NCBI GenBank assembly: GCA_036501425.1
Contig: DASYAI010000046.1
Coordinates: 1 to 64,000, forward strand
DNA: 64,000 nt
Direction: 5' to 3'
Origin: DATKRB01 sp036501425
Lineage (GTDB): Bacteria > Actinomycetota > Acidimicrobiia > Acidimicrobiales > RAAP-2
Positions 8,427 through 16,634 of this stretch are shown here, piece by piece. The notes under the pieces are model-generated. The model did no database searches, was not told the DNA's origin, and saw only the letters and a program-made list of their open reading frames with translations. Every line of letters starts with the position of its first letter. Position 1 is the first letter of the stretch. The position numbers and the translations under genes are program-made.

Positions 8427-8942
8427 CTACCAGTGCTCGCGATGGACGACGTCGTCGAACGGGCGCCGATTCGGGTGGACGATCGGGCGCAGCGGGCGGT
8501 CGGCCGGGTAGCCGAGGGCGAGCATGTAGGCGACGAAGTGGTCGGCGGGGATGTCGAGGATGTTCCGGGCGGCGTCCTGGTCTCCGACCGAGGAATGCCC
8601 CGACCCGATGCCCAGATCGGCTGCGGTGAGCATCATGAGCATGGTGGCCTGCCCCAGGTCGTACTGGTCCAGGATCCGGAACCGCTCCTCGGTCGGCTCG
8701 GGGAGGACCATTACGATCGCGGCGGCGGCGCCGGCGAGGTGCCTCGCCCCCTGCCAGACGGTCGAGAGCGCTTGGAGGCGATCCTCCTCGGTGACGAGGA
8801 CGAAGTCCCAACGCTGGCGGTTCGACGCCGAGGGCGCCCGCCGGGCCGCTTCGGCGATCCGCTCGAGGTGCTCCGCCGGTACCGGCCGAGTGTCGTAGGT
8901 CCGGACGTTGCGTCGGGCCCGAACCGCGTCCCAGGTCTCCAT
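8427..8942 (-). CDS. Nitroreductase-family flavoprotein
   Basis: 171 aa. Starts METWDAVRARRNVRTY, the nitroreductase N-terminal motif whose arginines bind FMN phosphate. It continues with APSASNRQRWDFVLV and the DLGIGSGHSSVGD region. Enzymes of this fold reduce nitro compounds, quinones or enones with NAD(P)H; the substrate here is not evident. It follows the cystathionine gamma-synthase gene by 34 bases and may be part of that transcript. It is also one of two nitroreductases in the window that could supply the reductase missing from CofE. Confidence 0.85.
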   Translation of the reverse strand: METWDAVRARRNVRTYDTRPVPAEHLERIAEAARRAPSASNRQRWDFVLVTEEDRLQALSTVWQGARHLAGAAAAIVMVLPEPTEERFRILDQYDLGQATMLMMLTAADLGIGSGHSSVGDQDAARNILDIPADHFVAYMLALGYPADRPLRPIVHPNRRPFDDVVHREHW

Positions 8943-8976
8943 GTCGCGCAGGTTACTGCGATGCCGCTGGCCGGGC

Positions 8977-10188
8977 TCAGCCGTCGCCGGCCATGTCGAG
9001 CGCCTCGCGCAGGTCGGCCACCAGGTCGTCCGCCGCCTCGAGGCCCACCGACAGCCGGAGCAGGGCCGGATCGACGGCCAGGGCGGAACCGGCCACCGAC
9101 GCGTGGGTCATGCGATGGGGGTGCTCGATCAGCGACTCGACCGCGCCCAGCGACTCGGCGAGGGTGAAGATCGAGGTCGACCGGGCCACCGCCAGCGCCC
9201 GGGCCTCTCCGCCCCGCACCGTAAACGAGACCATGCCCCCGAAGCCGCGCATCTGGGTCCGTGCCGTGCGGTGGCCGGCGTGCTCGGGGAGGCCGGGGTA
9301 GTAGACACGGTCGACCGCCCGGTGGGCGATCAGCGCCTCGACGACCCGCTGGGCGTTGGCGCAGTGGCGCTCCATCCGGACCGCCAGCGTCTTCACCCCC
9401 CGCAGGACGAGGAAGCAGTCGAAGGGCCCGGGCACCGCCCCGGTCGCGTTCTGGAGGAAGGCCAGCCGGCCGGCGACCTCGGGGTCCGACGTGGCGGCGA
9501 AGCCGCCCACGACGTCGCTGTGGCCGCCCAGGTACTTCGTCGTCGAGTGCACCGCCACGTCGGCGCCGAGGTCGAGCGGGCGCTGGAGGTAGGGCGTGGC
9601 GAAGGTGTTGTCCACGACCACCTTGGCGCCGTGCCCGTGCCCGTGCCCGTGCGCCAGCTCGGCGAGGGCGGCGATGTCGGCGATCCGCAGCAGCGGGTTG
9701 GACGGGGTCTCCACCCACACCATGCGGGTGGAGGGCCGCCAGGCGGCCGCCACCGCGGCCGGGTCCCCGAGCGCCACCGGGGTGAACGACAGGCCGCCCC
9801 GGTCGTGCACCTCGGACAGCAGCCGGTAGGTGCCGCCGTAGACGTCGTCGCCGATGAGCACGTGGTCCCCCGGCTCGAGGGTCCGCAGGATCGCGTCCTC
9901 GGCCGCCAGCCCGCTCGAGAAGGCCAGGCCGTGGGTGGCACCCTCCAGCGCCGCCAGGCACGCCTCGAGCGCAGCGCGGGTCGGGTTGCCCGACCGGCTG
10001 TACTCGTACCCCTGGTGGCGGCCCACCTCGGACTGGGCGAACGTGGAGGTCTGGTAGATCGGCGTCACCACCGCGCCGGTCGAGGGGTCGGCCGGCTGGC
10101 CCGCGTGGACCGCAAGGGTCTCGAAGGCGAGCGCCCGCTGCTGGTCCACCGCCTCGCGGTGCCCGTCGGGGCGGTACTCGTCGGACAT
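8977..10188 (-). CDS. metB: Cystathionine gamma-synthase/lyase (PLP)
   Basis: 403 aa. Fold type I Cys/Met metabolism PLP enzyme: TSTFAQSEVG and YEYSRSGNPTR near the N-terminus, VVVDNTFATPYLQ, and the PLP lysine in VHSTTKYLGGH. The family makes cystathionine from O-acyl-homoserine and cysteine, or cleaves cystathionine. With an adjacent CBS gene it most likely acts in (reverse) transsulfuration; synthase and lyase cannot be separated by sequence alone. Its ATG shares one base with the CBS stop (TGATG). An HGHGHGHG run just before the PLP region is coded by a hexanucleotide repeat. Confidence 0.9.
   Translation of the reverse strand: MSDEYRPDGHREAVDQQRALAFETLAVHAGQPADPSTGAVVTPIYQTSTFAQSEVGRHQGYEYSRSGNPTRAALEACLAALEGATHGLAFSSGLAAEDAILRTLEPGDHVLIGDDVYGGTYRLLSEVHDRGGLSFTPVALGDPAAVAAAWRPSTRMVWVETPSNPLLRIADIAALAELAHGHGHGHGAKVVVDNTFATPYLQRPLDLGADVAVHSTTKYLGGHSDVVGGFAATSDPEVAGRLAFLQNATGAVPGPFDCFLVLRGVKTLAVRMERHCANAQRVVEALIAHRAVDRVYYPGLPEHAGHRTARTQMRGFGGMVSFTVRGGEARALAVARSTSIFTLAESLGAVESLIEHPHRMTHASVAGSALAVDPALLRLSVGLEAADDLVADLREALDMAGDG
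9631..9652. repeat. GTGCCC hexanucleotide repeat inside the CGS gene
   Basis: Three and two-thirds copies of GTGCCC; read on the minus strand it encodes alternating His-Gly. It is a possible slippage site that would change length in frame by two residues. Confidence 0.8.
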
Positions 10189-11849
10189 CAGGTCTGCTCG
10201 AGGAACGACAGGAGGTCCGACCGGGTGAGGATCCCGACCGGGTGCCCGGCGTCGAGGACGAGCACGGCCGGAAACGCCTGGAGCCGTTCGGCGACGGCGT
10301 CCACCGTCTCCCCCTGGCCGACGGTGGCGAGTGGCGGTTCCATCACCGAGCCCACCGGCTGGTCGAACGCCTCGGGATGGTGGAGCGTGCGCTCGAGGAG
10401 CAGCCGATCGGTCACCGAGCCCACCACCTCGGCCAGGGCCAGTGGCGGCTCGGCCTTCACCACCGGTACCTGGGACACGCCGTACTCGTCGAGGATGGCG
10501 ATGGTGGTGCGGACGGTCTCGTCCGGATGGACGTGCACCAACGACGGGAGGCGGTCGGCCTTGGTCGACAGCACCGCTCCGGCGGTCGCTCCCTGGGCCC
10601 GCACGAAGCCGTGGTCGGCCATCCACCCGTCGTCGTAGAGCTTGGAGAGGTAGCCGCGCCCGGAGTCCGGGACGAGCACGACGACGACGTCGTGGGGACC
10701 GAGCGTCTGGCCGAGCTGGAGGGCGGCCCACACCGCGGTGCCGGTGGAGCCGCCGACGAGGATCCCCTCCTCCCTCGTGACCCGGCGGGCCGTCAGGAAC
10801 GAGTCGCGATCGGAGACCGGGACCACCCGGTCGACCACCCGGCGGTCGTAGGTGCCGGGCCAGAAGTCCTCCCCGATGCCTTCGACGAGGTAGGGCCGGC
10901 CCCCGCCCCCCGAGTAGATGGAGCCTTCCGGATCGGCCGCCACCACCTGGATCGACGGGTTCTGTGCCTTGAGGTACCGCCCGACGCCGCTGATCGTGCC
11001 GCCGGTGCCCACCCCGGCGACGAAGTGGGTGATCCGTCCCGCGGTCTGCTGCCAGATCTCGGGGCCGGTGGAGGCTTCGTGGGCGTCGGGGTTCCGGGGG
11101 TTCTGGTACTGGTTCGGCTGGAAGGCCCCCGGCGTCTCGGCGGCGATCCGGTTGGCCACCGAGTAGTACGACTCGGGGTGCTCGGGCGCCACCGCGGTCG
11201 GGCAGACCACCACCTCGGCCCCGAAGGCTCGGAGGAGCTGCCGCTTCTCCTCGGCGATCTTGTCGGGCATGGTGAAGATGCACCGGTAACCCCGCTGGGC
11301 CGCCACCATCGCCAGCCCGACGCCCGTGTTGCCCGACGTCGGCTCGACGATCGTGCCACCGGGACCGAGGAGGCCCTCGGCCTCGGCGGTGTCGAGCATG
11401 GCCACCGCCGGCCGGTCCTTCACGCTGCCGCCCGGGTTGAGGTACTCGAGCTTCGCCAGCAGGTGGCAGGGGAGGTCCCGCCCGATCCGGTCGAAGCGGA
11501 CGAGCGGCGTGTCGCCGACGAGGCCGAGCACGCTGTCTGCCACCTGCATCGGGGGCCCGGGGTCGGTGACCGGGTGCACCTCGACGCCGTCGGGCACGGC
11601 CACCGTCTCGTCGGTGAAGAGCACCGTGGGAAACCCGGCCTGGTGCACCTGGCGGGCGATCTGCACCGTCAGCGAGGTGTCGCCGACCACGCCGACCAGC
11701 CCGGGGATGATGCCTCGCAGCTCGCCGATCAGCGACGGGGACGTCTCGCGGGCGGGTACCTGCACCACGCGCCTCGCCCGGGCGGCGAGAAGGTGGGGCG
11801 CCCGGCTCGGCTCGACCACGAGCAGCACGTCGAGGCGGGGCGGCAGCAC
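10188..11849 (-). CDS. Cystathionine beta-synthase with extra N-terminal domain
   Basis: 553 aa. Residues about 105-430 are the PLP fold type II core: LVGDTPLVRFDRI, the PLP lysine in NPGGSVKDRP, and EPTSGNTGVGLAM. Two CBS domains close the protein and would bind adenosyl ligands. It condenses homocysteine and serine to cystathionine. The first 100 residues (LDVLLVVEPSRAPHLLAARA onward) are an alternating hydrophobic/helical segment not part of the usual 450-470 aa bacterial enzyme. GTG at 11849 is the first possible start after the in-frame TGA that ends the aldo/keto reductase gene. Coupled to CGS by TGATG. Confidence 0.9.
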   Translation of the reverse strand: MLPPRLDVLLVVEPSRAPHLLAARARRVVQVPARETSPSLIGELRGIIPGLVGVVGDTSLTVQIARQVHQAGFPTVLFTDETVAVPDGVEVHPVTDPGPPMQVADSVLGLVGDTPLVRFDRIGRDLPCHLLAKLEYLNPGGSVKDRPAVAMLDTAEAEGLLGPGGTIVEPTSGNTGVGLAMVAAQRGYRCIFTMPDKIAEEKRQLLRAFGAEVVVCPTAVAPEHPESYYSVANRIAAETPGAFQPNQYQNPRNPDAHEASTGPEIWQQTAGRITHFVAGVGTGGTISGVGRYLKAQNPSIQVVAADPEGSIYSGGGGRPYLVEGIGEDFWPGTYDRRVVDRVVPVSDRDSFLTARRVTREEGILVGGSTGTAVWAALQLGQTLGPHDVVVVLVPDSGRGYLSKLYDDGWMADHGFVRAQGATAGAVLSTKADRLPSLVHVHPDETVRTTIAILDEYGVSQVPVVKAEPPLALAEVVGSVTDRLLLERTLHHPEAFDQPVGSVMEPPLATVGQGETVDAVAERLQAFPAVLVLDAGHPVGILTRSDLLSFLEQT

Positions 11850-11879
11850 CGCTTCAGCCGCGTCCTCGCGGTCGGGGGC

Positions 11880-12848
11880 TCATCGGCCGATGCCGGTCAT
11901 GTCCGGGTAGCGGTCCCCGACCGGGGTGCCGACGTTGGCGTCCAGCCAGGCCAGGTCGTCGGGGCCCAGCTCGACATCGAGCGCTGCCAGGTTCTCCTCG
12001 AGATACCGGCGTCGCTTGGTGCCGGGGATGGGCACGATGTCGGGCCCCTGGGCGAGCACCCAGGCGAGGGCGATCTGGCCGGCCGTCACGCCCTTGGCCG
12101 CGGCGAGCTGCTCCACCTTGTCGACCAGCGCCAGGTTGGCCTTCAGGTTCTCGTCGACGAAGCGCGGGTTGTGGCGCCGGAAGTCGTCGCTGGCCAGGTC
12201 GTCGACGCTCTTGTACGCCCCGGTCAAGAAGCCCCGCCCGAGCGGGCTGTAGGCCACGAAGCCGATGCCCAGGGCGCGGACGGTGGCCAGGACCTCGCCC
12301 TCGGGGTCACGGGTCCACAGGCTGTACTCGGACTGCAGGGCGGCGATGGGGTGCACCGCGGCGGCCCGGCGGATGGTGCCCGGCGCCGCCTCCGACAGGC
12401 CGAGGTGCCGCACCTTGCCCGCCGCCACGAGCTCCGCCATCGCCCCCACGGTCTCTTCGATGGGTACGGTGGTGTCGACCCGGTGCTGGTAATAGAGGTC
12501 GATGACCTCGACGCCGAGCCGGGCCAGGGAGGCGTCGCAGGCCGCTCGGACGTACTCGGGCCGGCCGTTGACCCCGACCCGCGAGCCGTCCTCGCGGCGC
12601 TCGTTGCCGAACTTGGTGGCCAACGTCACCTCGTCCCGCCGTCCGGCGATGGCCCGGCCGACCAGGCGCTCGTTGGTGAACGGCCCGTACATGTCGGCCG
12701 TGTCGAGGAACGTGCACCCCAGGTCCAGCGCCCGGTGGATGACGGCGGTCGACTCCTCGTCGTCGGTCGCACCGTAGAACTCGGACATCCCCATGCAACC
12801 GAGGCCCATGGCCGGCACGATCAGGTTCCCGAGACGCCGCTGCTCCAT
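11880..12848 (-). CDS. Aldo/keto reductase
   Basis: 322 aa (alpha/beta)8-barrel NADPH oxidoreductase. Catalytic tetrad visible: Asp and Tyr in FLDTADMYGP, Lys in LATKFG, His in DLYYQHRVD; the C-terminal IPIPGTKRRRYLEENL binds cofactor. The length and MGLGCMGMSEFYG start match the YghZ/AKR13-like group. It lies 30 bases upstream of the CBS gene on the same strand; a metabolic link with transsulfuration is not obvious and co-transcription is inferred from spacing only. Confidence 0.9.
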   Translation of the reverse strand: MEQRRLGNLIVPAMGLGCMGMSEFYGATDDEESTAVIHRALDLGCTFLDTADMYGPFTNERLVGRAIAGRRDEVTLATKFGNERREDGSRVGVNGRPEYVRAACDASLARLGVEVIDLYYQHRVDTTVPIEETVGAMAELVAAGKVRHLGLSEAAPGTIRRAAAVHPIAALQSEYSLWTRDPEGEVLATVRALGIGFVAYSPLGRGFLTGAYKSVDDLASDDFRRHNPRFVDENLKANLALVDKVEQLAAAKGVTAGQIALAWVLAQGPDIVPIPGTKRRRYLEENLAALDVELGPDDLAWLDANVGTPVGDRYPDMTGIGR

Positions 12849-12895
12849 ACCCCAGTTCTACCGGGACGGGCGGTGGCCGCCGCGCCCGGGTCGGC

Positions 12896-13108
12896 TCACG
12901 GGCGGCGCGCCACGAGATGGAGGGCCATCCTCGGGCAGGCCGCCACGGCCCGCTCGGCGTGCTCGAGCCATCGGAGCGGGACCTCCGAGCCGTCGATCGC
13001 CGGATAGCCCCAGGGATCGAGGCCGATCTGTTCGGGGAACAGCTCGGCGCACAGCCCGTGCCCGTCGCACGAGACCGGGTCGACGACCAGGGTCAGGCGC
13101 CGCCTCAC
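12896..13108 (-). CDS. Small ferredoxin, 3Fe-4S type
   Basis: 70 aa starting with GTG at 13108, which overlaps the stop of the NuoF-like gene (GTGA). SCDGHGLCAELFPE followed by AVAACPRMAL gives three cysteines (C-x5-C ... C-P), typical of single-cluster 3Fe-4S ferredoxins of actinobacteria. It likely passes electrons to or from the NuoF-like flavoprotein encoded just upstream. Last gene of the electron-transfer operon. Confidence 0.9.
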   Translation of the reverse strand: MRRRLTLVVDPVSCDGHGLCAELFPEQIGLDPWGYPAIDGSEVPLRWLEHAERAVAACPRMALHLVARRP

Positions 13109-14424
13109 GGTGGGCCCGCCGGGTGCGCCAGGGGGATGGCGCCGATGCCGGGCAGCGCGCTCGGCGCGCCGACGTGCCGGCAGGGGCCGGCGCGCAGGTG
13201 CTGGTCGACGTGGTCGCCGAACACCTCCACCGCGCTCCGGACCAACCGGGCCGCCCCGTCGGGGTGACGGCACGCGCCCCGGCCCTGCACCAGATCGCAC
13301 CGGTCGAGCAGGGGCCCGACGCCCCGGCGGAGCGCGGCGGGCCGGGTGGCGAGCCGGTCGCAGAGCTCGGCCAGCTCCCACAGGCCGTTGGTGCAGGGCC
13401 CGCACTGGTGGGCGCTCTGCTGCTGGAGGTAGCGGACAATCCGGGCCGACTCGGCGAGGGGGCACGTGCTGCTCGGAAGCAGCAGCATGACCCCGGCACC
13501 CAGCGAGGTGCCGTGCTGGCGGGCCGCCTCCTCGGTGAGCGGCAGGTCGAGTGCGGTCCGAGTCGACAGCCAGCCCCCGCCGTAGCCGCCGAGCAGGACG
13601 CCCCAGAACCCGTCCGTCTCGTGGGGCGCGAGACCCAGGATCGACCCCACGGGGACGCCGAGCGGCGCCTCGAGGAGCCGGCGCCCCGGCCAGCGACCAC
13701 TCACCGTCACGAGCATCGTTCCCGGTGCCGACGCGGTACCGAGGCTTCGGAACCAGGTCGCACCGAACCGGGCGACCAGGGCCACGTGCGCCAGGGTCTC
13801 CACGTTCTGGACCAGGGTGGGCCGACCGGCGACGCCCCGCGAGCGGACCGGCGTGATCCCGGCGAAGGAGGGGATGGGCGGGCCCCCGTTGAGCGCGCTG
13901 ACCACGGCGGTCTCCTGGCCGGCGACGAATCGGTCGGCGGCCCGGGCCACCTCGATCGGCACCGGGTCGATCCCCAACCTCCGGCGGGCGCGGATCGCCG
14001 GTTCCACCATCGAGACGAGGTGGGCCGGGGCGTAGAGGACGGCTCGGGTGGCATCGAGCGTCCGTGCGGCCAGCGAGAGACCGTCGAGGACCAGGTGGGG
14101 AAGCCGGGCCAGCAGCAGCGCGTCCTTGCCGCTCGCCGGCTCGCTCTCCGCGCCGTTGGCCACGACGACCGGCCGGCGCCGCGCCCCGCCGACCGACCGC
14201 CACTTGGCGGCCACGGGGAACCAGGCCCCGCCGTGACCGGCGAGGCCACTCGCCTCGAGCGCGTCGAGCAGACCGGCGCGATCCGAGGGCATCGCACCCC
14301 AGACGTCCAGATGCCGCTCGAACCCCATCGACGAGCCGTCCGGACCGAGACCCCGCAGGATCCGGGGGAGGGCGGTGCCCGGTGGCCCGCCGGGGAGGGG
14401 GGTGCCGCCAGAGAGGCGGCTCAC
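13105..14424 (-). CDS. NuoF-like NADH dehydrogenase flavoprotein
   Basis: 439 aa, GTG start at 14424 overlapping the stop of the membrane protein gene (GTGA). It resembles the 51-kDa subunit of complex I and the Rnf C/HydB family: LAGHGGAWFPVAAKW and ANGAESEPASGKDALLL form the FMN/NADH region, and the C-terminus holds QQSAHQCGPCTNGLWEL for a 4Fe-4S cluster. In NuoF the third motif Cys follows as CxxCxxC; here that position is not Cys, as I recall for actinobacterial stand-alone homologues. It probably links NAD(P)H, the ferredoxin and the membrane protein. Confidence 0.85.
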   Translation of the reverse strand: MSRLSGGTPLPGGPPGTALPRILRGLGPDGSSMGFERHLDVWGAMPSDRAGLLDALEASGLAGHGGAWFPVAAKWRSVGGARRRPVVVANGAESEPASGKDALLLARLPHLVLDGLSLAARTLDATRAVLYAPAHLVSMVEPAIRARRRLGIDPVPIEVARAADRFVAGQETAVVSALNGGPPIPSFAGITPVRSRGVAGRPTLVQNVETLAHVALVARFGATWFRSLGTASAPGTMLVTVSGRWPGRRLLEAPLGVPVGSILGLAPHETDGFWGVLLGGYGGGWLSTRTALDLPLTEEAARQHGTSLGAGVMLLLPSSTCPLAESARIVRYLQQQSAHQCGPCTNGLWELAELCDRLATRPAALRRGVGPLLDRCDLVQGRGACRHPDGAARLVRSAVEVFGDHVDQHLRAGPCRHVGAPSALPGIGAIPLAHPAGPP

Positions 14425-15191
14425 GGTGGCCCCGATCGCGGCGCCTCGAGCCCGGTGTCGTGTCCCGAGGCGGCCTGGCTCGCCCCGCTCCCGCTCAGCT
14501 GGGTCAGGACGCTGGGCGAGGTTCCGGCCCGCTTGGACCAGCCGGGGCGGAGTGGCCCGACGACGGCGAAGACGGCGATGCCGATCGCCAGGGCGGCGCC
14601 AACGAGGGCGGCGCCTGCACGCCAGCGCGTCGAGGGGGCCGAGCCGGCGACGATGCGCCAGGCCGTCGCGCCGAGGACCGCGACCACGCAGCTCCCCTCG
14701 ATGACCAGCGCCACCGGGACCCGGGTGTCGCTCCCCGAGCCCAGGCCGTGCAGCACCGCGATCGGCCAGCAGAGGTAGGCGGAGAAGTGCACGGCCCGCC
14801 AGGCGCGCCGGCCGAGCCGGCGACGTAGGCCACTGGTGATCGCCACGGCGACCAGCAGGTCCAGGGCCAGCGCACCCAGACCGATCCACAGCGGGCGGTA
14901 CGGGGTGAGGAAGGGCACGAAGGCGTCGACCAAGCCGATCGGGACGTACCCGTCGACCACCGTGGTGACCACGTGGAGCGCGACCAGCACGATGCAGAGC
15001 AGCGAGAGGTTGCGGTGGAGCGCCTGGGACACGAACCTGGGCCAGCGCTCGGAGGTCCAGCCCAACGAGGACACGATGCCGAGCACCAGCGTGGCCGACA
15101 GCAAGACGAGCGTGACCAGACCGGTCGCCCGGGTCAGGTACCACAGGGCGGTCGAGCCGTGGCCCACGCTGGCGACCAGGGTCGGGCTCAC
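14421..15191 (-). CDS. Ferric-reductase-like membrane protein
   Basis: 256 aa. GTG start (VSPTLVASVGHGS) at 15191 overlaps the ApbE stop (GTGA). About six to seven membrane segments; paired histidines in HRNLSLLCIVLVALHVVTT and in VHFSAYLCWPIAVLHGLG fit the two-heme b arrangement of the ferric reductase-like (FRD) domain. A charged C-terminal tail follows (LTQLSGSGASQ). It should carry electrons across the membrane between the cytosolic NuoF/ferredoxin pair and an outside flavin or other acceptor. Operon: small anchored protein, ApbE, this gene, NuoF-like, ferredoxin. Confidence 0.85.
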   Translation of the reverse strand: MSPTLVASVGHGSTALWYLTRATGLVTLVLLSATLVLGIVSSLGWTSERWPRFVSQALHRNLSLLCIVLVALHVVTTVVDGYVPIGLVDAFVPFLTPYRPLWIGLGALALDLLVAVAITSGLRRRLGRRAWRAVHFSAYLCWPIAVLHGLGSGSDTRVPVALVIEGSCVVAVLGATAWRIVAGSAPSTRWRAGAALVGAALAIGIAVFAVVGPLRPGWSKRAGTSPSVLTQLSGSGASQAASGHDTGLEAPRSGPP

Positions 15192-16162
15192 CGCGCCCGG
15201 CGCCGGCGGGGCGCCGGCCGTTCGTCGTCCGGCCGTGCGTCGTGCGGCCATCCGGCGACGAAGCACCGCGTGCCGTCGGCGGCGACCAACCGGCTCGGGA
15301 GCCGCTGGGATTCGAGCCACTGGGGGGCGCCGGCACCCTTCACCATCGCCGCGGTCGATCCGGCGTTCGCGTCGACGCACGTGGCGGCGCACACCGACAC
15401 GGTGCGCCACACCGGCACGACCGGCAGCCCGGTCGAGGGCTCCACCAGGTGGTGGACCAGATCCCTCCCCAGCCGCCACTGCCGGACCCCGGTGCCCGAC
15501 GTCGCCAGACCTCCCGCCAGGATGCCCACCTGCTCGGGGCTGTCGGGTGCCTGGCAGCTCTCGCCCAAGGCGACCGAAAAGCCCTGGGGCGGGGCCCCGG
15601 CGGTGGCGACGTCGCCGCCGAGCGAGACCAGCACGCCGCAGCCCAAGCTCCGGTGGATGGACGCCGCGGCACGATCGGCGGCCAGTGCCTTGGCCGTGGC
15701 GCCGAGGTCGAGCTGGACCCCGACCGGCAGCCGGATCGTGTGAGCAACGGGGTCGACCTTGACGGACCGCCATCCCGGGGCGCGCTGCGGGCGCGGCAGC
15801 CGCCCGGGCACACCGGGGGCGACCTGCGAGAAGTCCCTGTCGTAGCCCAGGCGGCACAGCGCGGCGCCGACGGTCGGGTCCACGGCGCCGTCGGTTGCCG
15901 CAGCGGCGCGAAGCGCGGCCGTCACCGCCTCGAGCAGCCCTTCGCTGACCTCGACCACCCGTCCGGCGGCCCGCTGGAGCTGCCGGACCTCCGAGTCGGG
16001 TCGGAAGCGGCTGGCGATCCGGTCGATCCGCTCGAGCTCGCGGTGCAAGAGGCGCGCGGCGGCCGTCAACACTTCCGGATCGGTGACGAGCAGCTCGGCC
16101 CGAGTGCCCAGCGCGGACGTCCGGTAGAGCAGCCGGCCCGCAGACCGGGGCGCGGCGAGCAT
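15188..16162 (-). CDS. apbE: FAD:protein FMN transferase
   Basis: 324 aa from ATG 16162; an in-frame TTG at 16171 would overlap the previous stop (TTGA). The ApbE fold is clear: LGTRAELLV, a DRIASRFRPDSEVRQL segment, LDLGATAKALAADRA, VSLGGDVATAG, and late metal-binding residues around CVDANAGSTAAMV. ApbE attaches FMN from FAD to a Thr/Ser in a (D)xx[ST]GA[TS] motif outside the cytosol. No signal peptide is obvious. Its target should be encoded nearby, and the only candidate in this operon is the small protein just upstream, which ends in TTGAS. Confidence 0.9.
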   Translation of the reverse strand: MLAAPRSAGRLLYRTSALGTRAELLVTDPEVLTAAARLLHRELERIDRIASRFRPDSEVRQLQRAAGRVVEVSEGLLEAVTAALRAAAATDGAVDPTVGAALCRLGYDRDFSQVAPGVPGRLPRPQRAPGWRSVKVDPVAHTIRLPVGVQLDLGATAKALAADRAAASIHRSLGCGVLVSLGGDVATAGAPPQGFSVALGESCQAPDSPEQVGILAGGLATSGTGVRQWRLGRDLVHHLVEPSTGLPVVPVWRTVSVCAATCVDANAGSTAAMVKGAGAPQWLESQRLPSRLVAADGTRCFVAGWPHDARPDDERPAPRRRRAR

Positions 16163-16167
16163 GCCGG

Positions 16168-16551
16168 TCAACTGGCCCCCGTGGTGACCCGTGCCGGTGC
16201 CCGGGTCCGGACGGGAGCGGTCGTGGGCGGGACCAGGGTGGTCGAGGTCGGCGACGACGTGCTCGTGGCCGGGGATGCCGGGTTGGCGGTCGAGCCCGAT
16301 GGTGTCGTTGTCGTCGTGGTACTCGAGGCGGTGGACGTCCCGGCCCCCGCTTGCACCCCCGCGCCCGCCGACGATGCGGCCTGATGCCCCGGGAGCGCCC
16401 GGCCGAGGTAGAGGCCCAGCCCGACCACCAACGCGGTCGTGCCCAGCACCACCCTGCGGGTCAGGTACGAGACCCGGCGCAGCGACGCGTCCCGGCGGGC
16501 CCGAGGGGCGGGGGCGCCGGGGGCCACTCGCTTGTCCCGCGTGGGGTCCAT
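16168..16551 (-). CDS. Small membrane-anchored Thr/Ser-rich protein ending in TTGAS
   Basis: 127 aa starting MDPTRDKRV. A basic cytosolic N-region is followed by one membrane segment (VVLGTTALVVGLGLYLG, about residues 49-65) and then a roughly 60-residue Ala/Ser/Thr/Pro linker that includes STTTTTTPSG. The protein stops right after ARVTTGAS. In comparable actinobacterial operons this place is held by an anchored FMN_bind protein whose domain contains the [ST]GA[ST] flavinylation motif. Here no FMN_bind domain is present in any frame before apbE, which starts 5 bases later. Whether the terminal TTGAS can be flavinylated is speculation. Confidence 0.75.
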   Translation of the reverse strand: MDPTRDKRVAPGAPAPRARRDASLRRVSYLTRRVVLGTTALVVGLGLYLGRALPGHQAASSAGAGVQAGAGTSTASSTTTTTTPSGSTANPASPATSTSSPTSTTLVPPTTAPVRTRAPARVTTGAS

Positions 16552-16634
16552 GCCTGCACGGTACGGGGGCTGCCTGAAGACAATGTGAAAGCGCGGGCCC
16601 ACAACCTAAGAAGTCGTGAAGGATTCGAGGAAAC

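Noticed and set aside
12793..14778. 661-codon plus-strand open frame
   Set aside because: Antisense of the ferredoxin/NuoF-like/FRD genes, which have clear motifs and linked overlaps.
16168..16551. Frameshift hiding an FMN_bind domain in the small protein
   Set aside because: The other frames between the linker and apbE do not encode FMN_bind-like sequence, and only 5 bases separate its stop from the apbE ATG.
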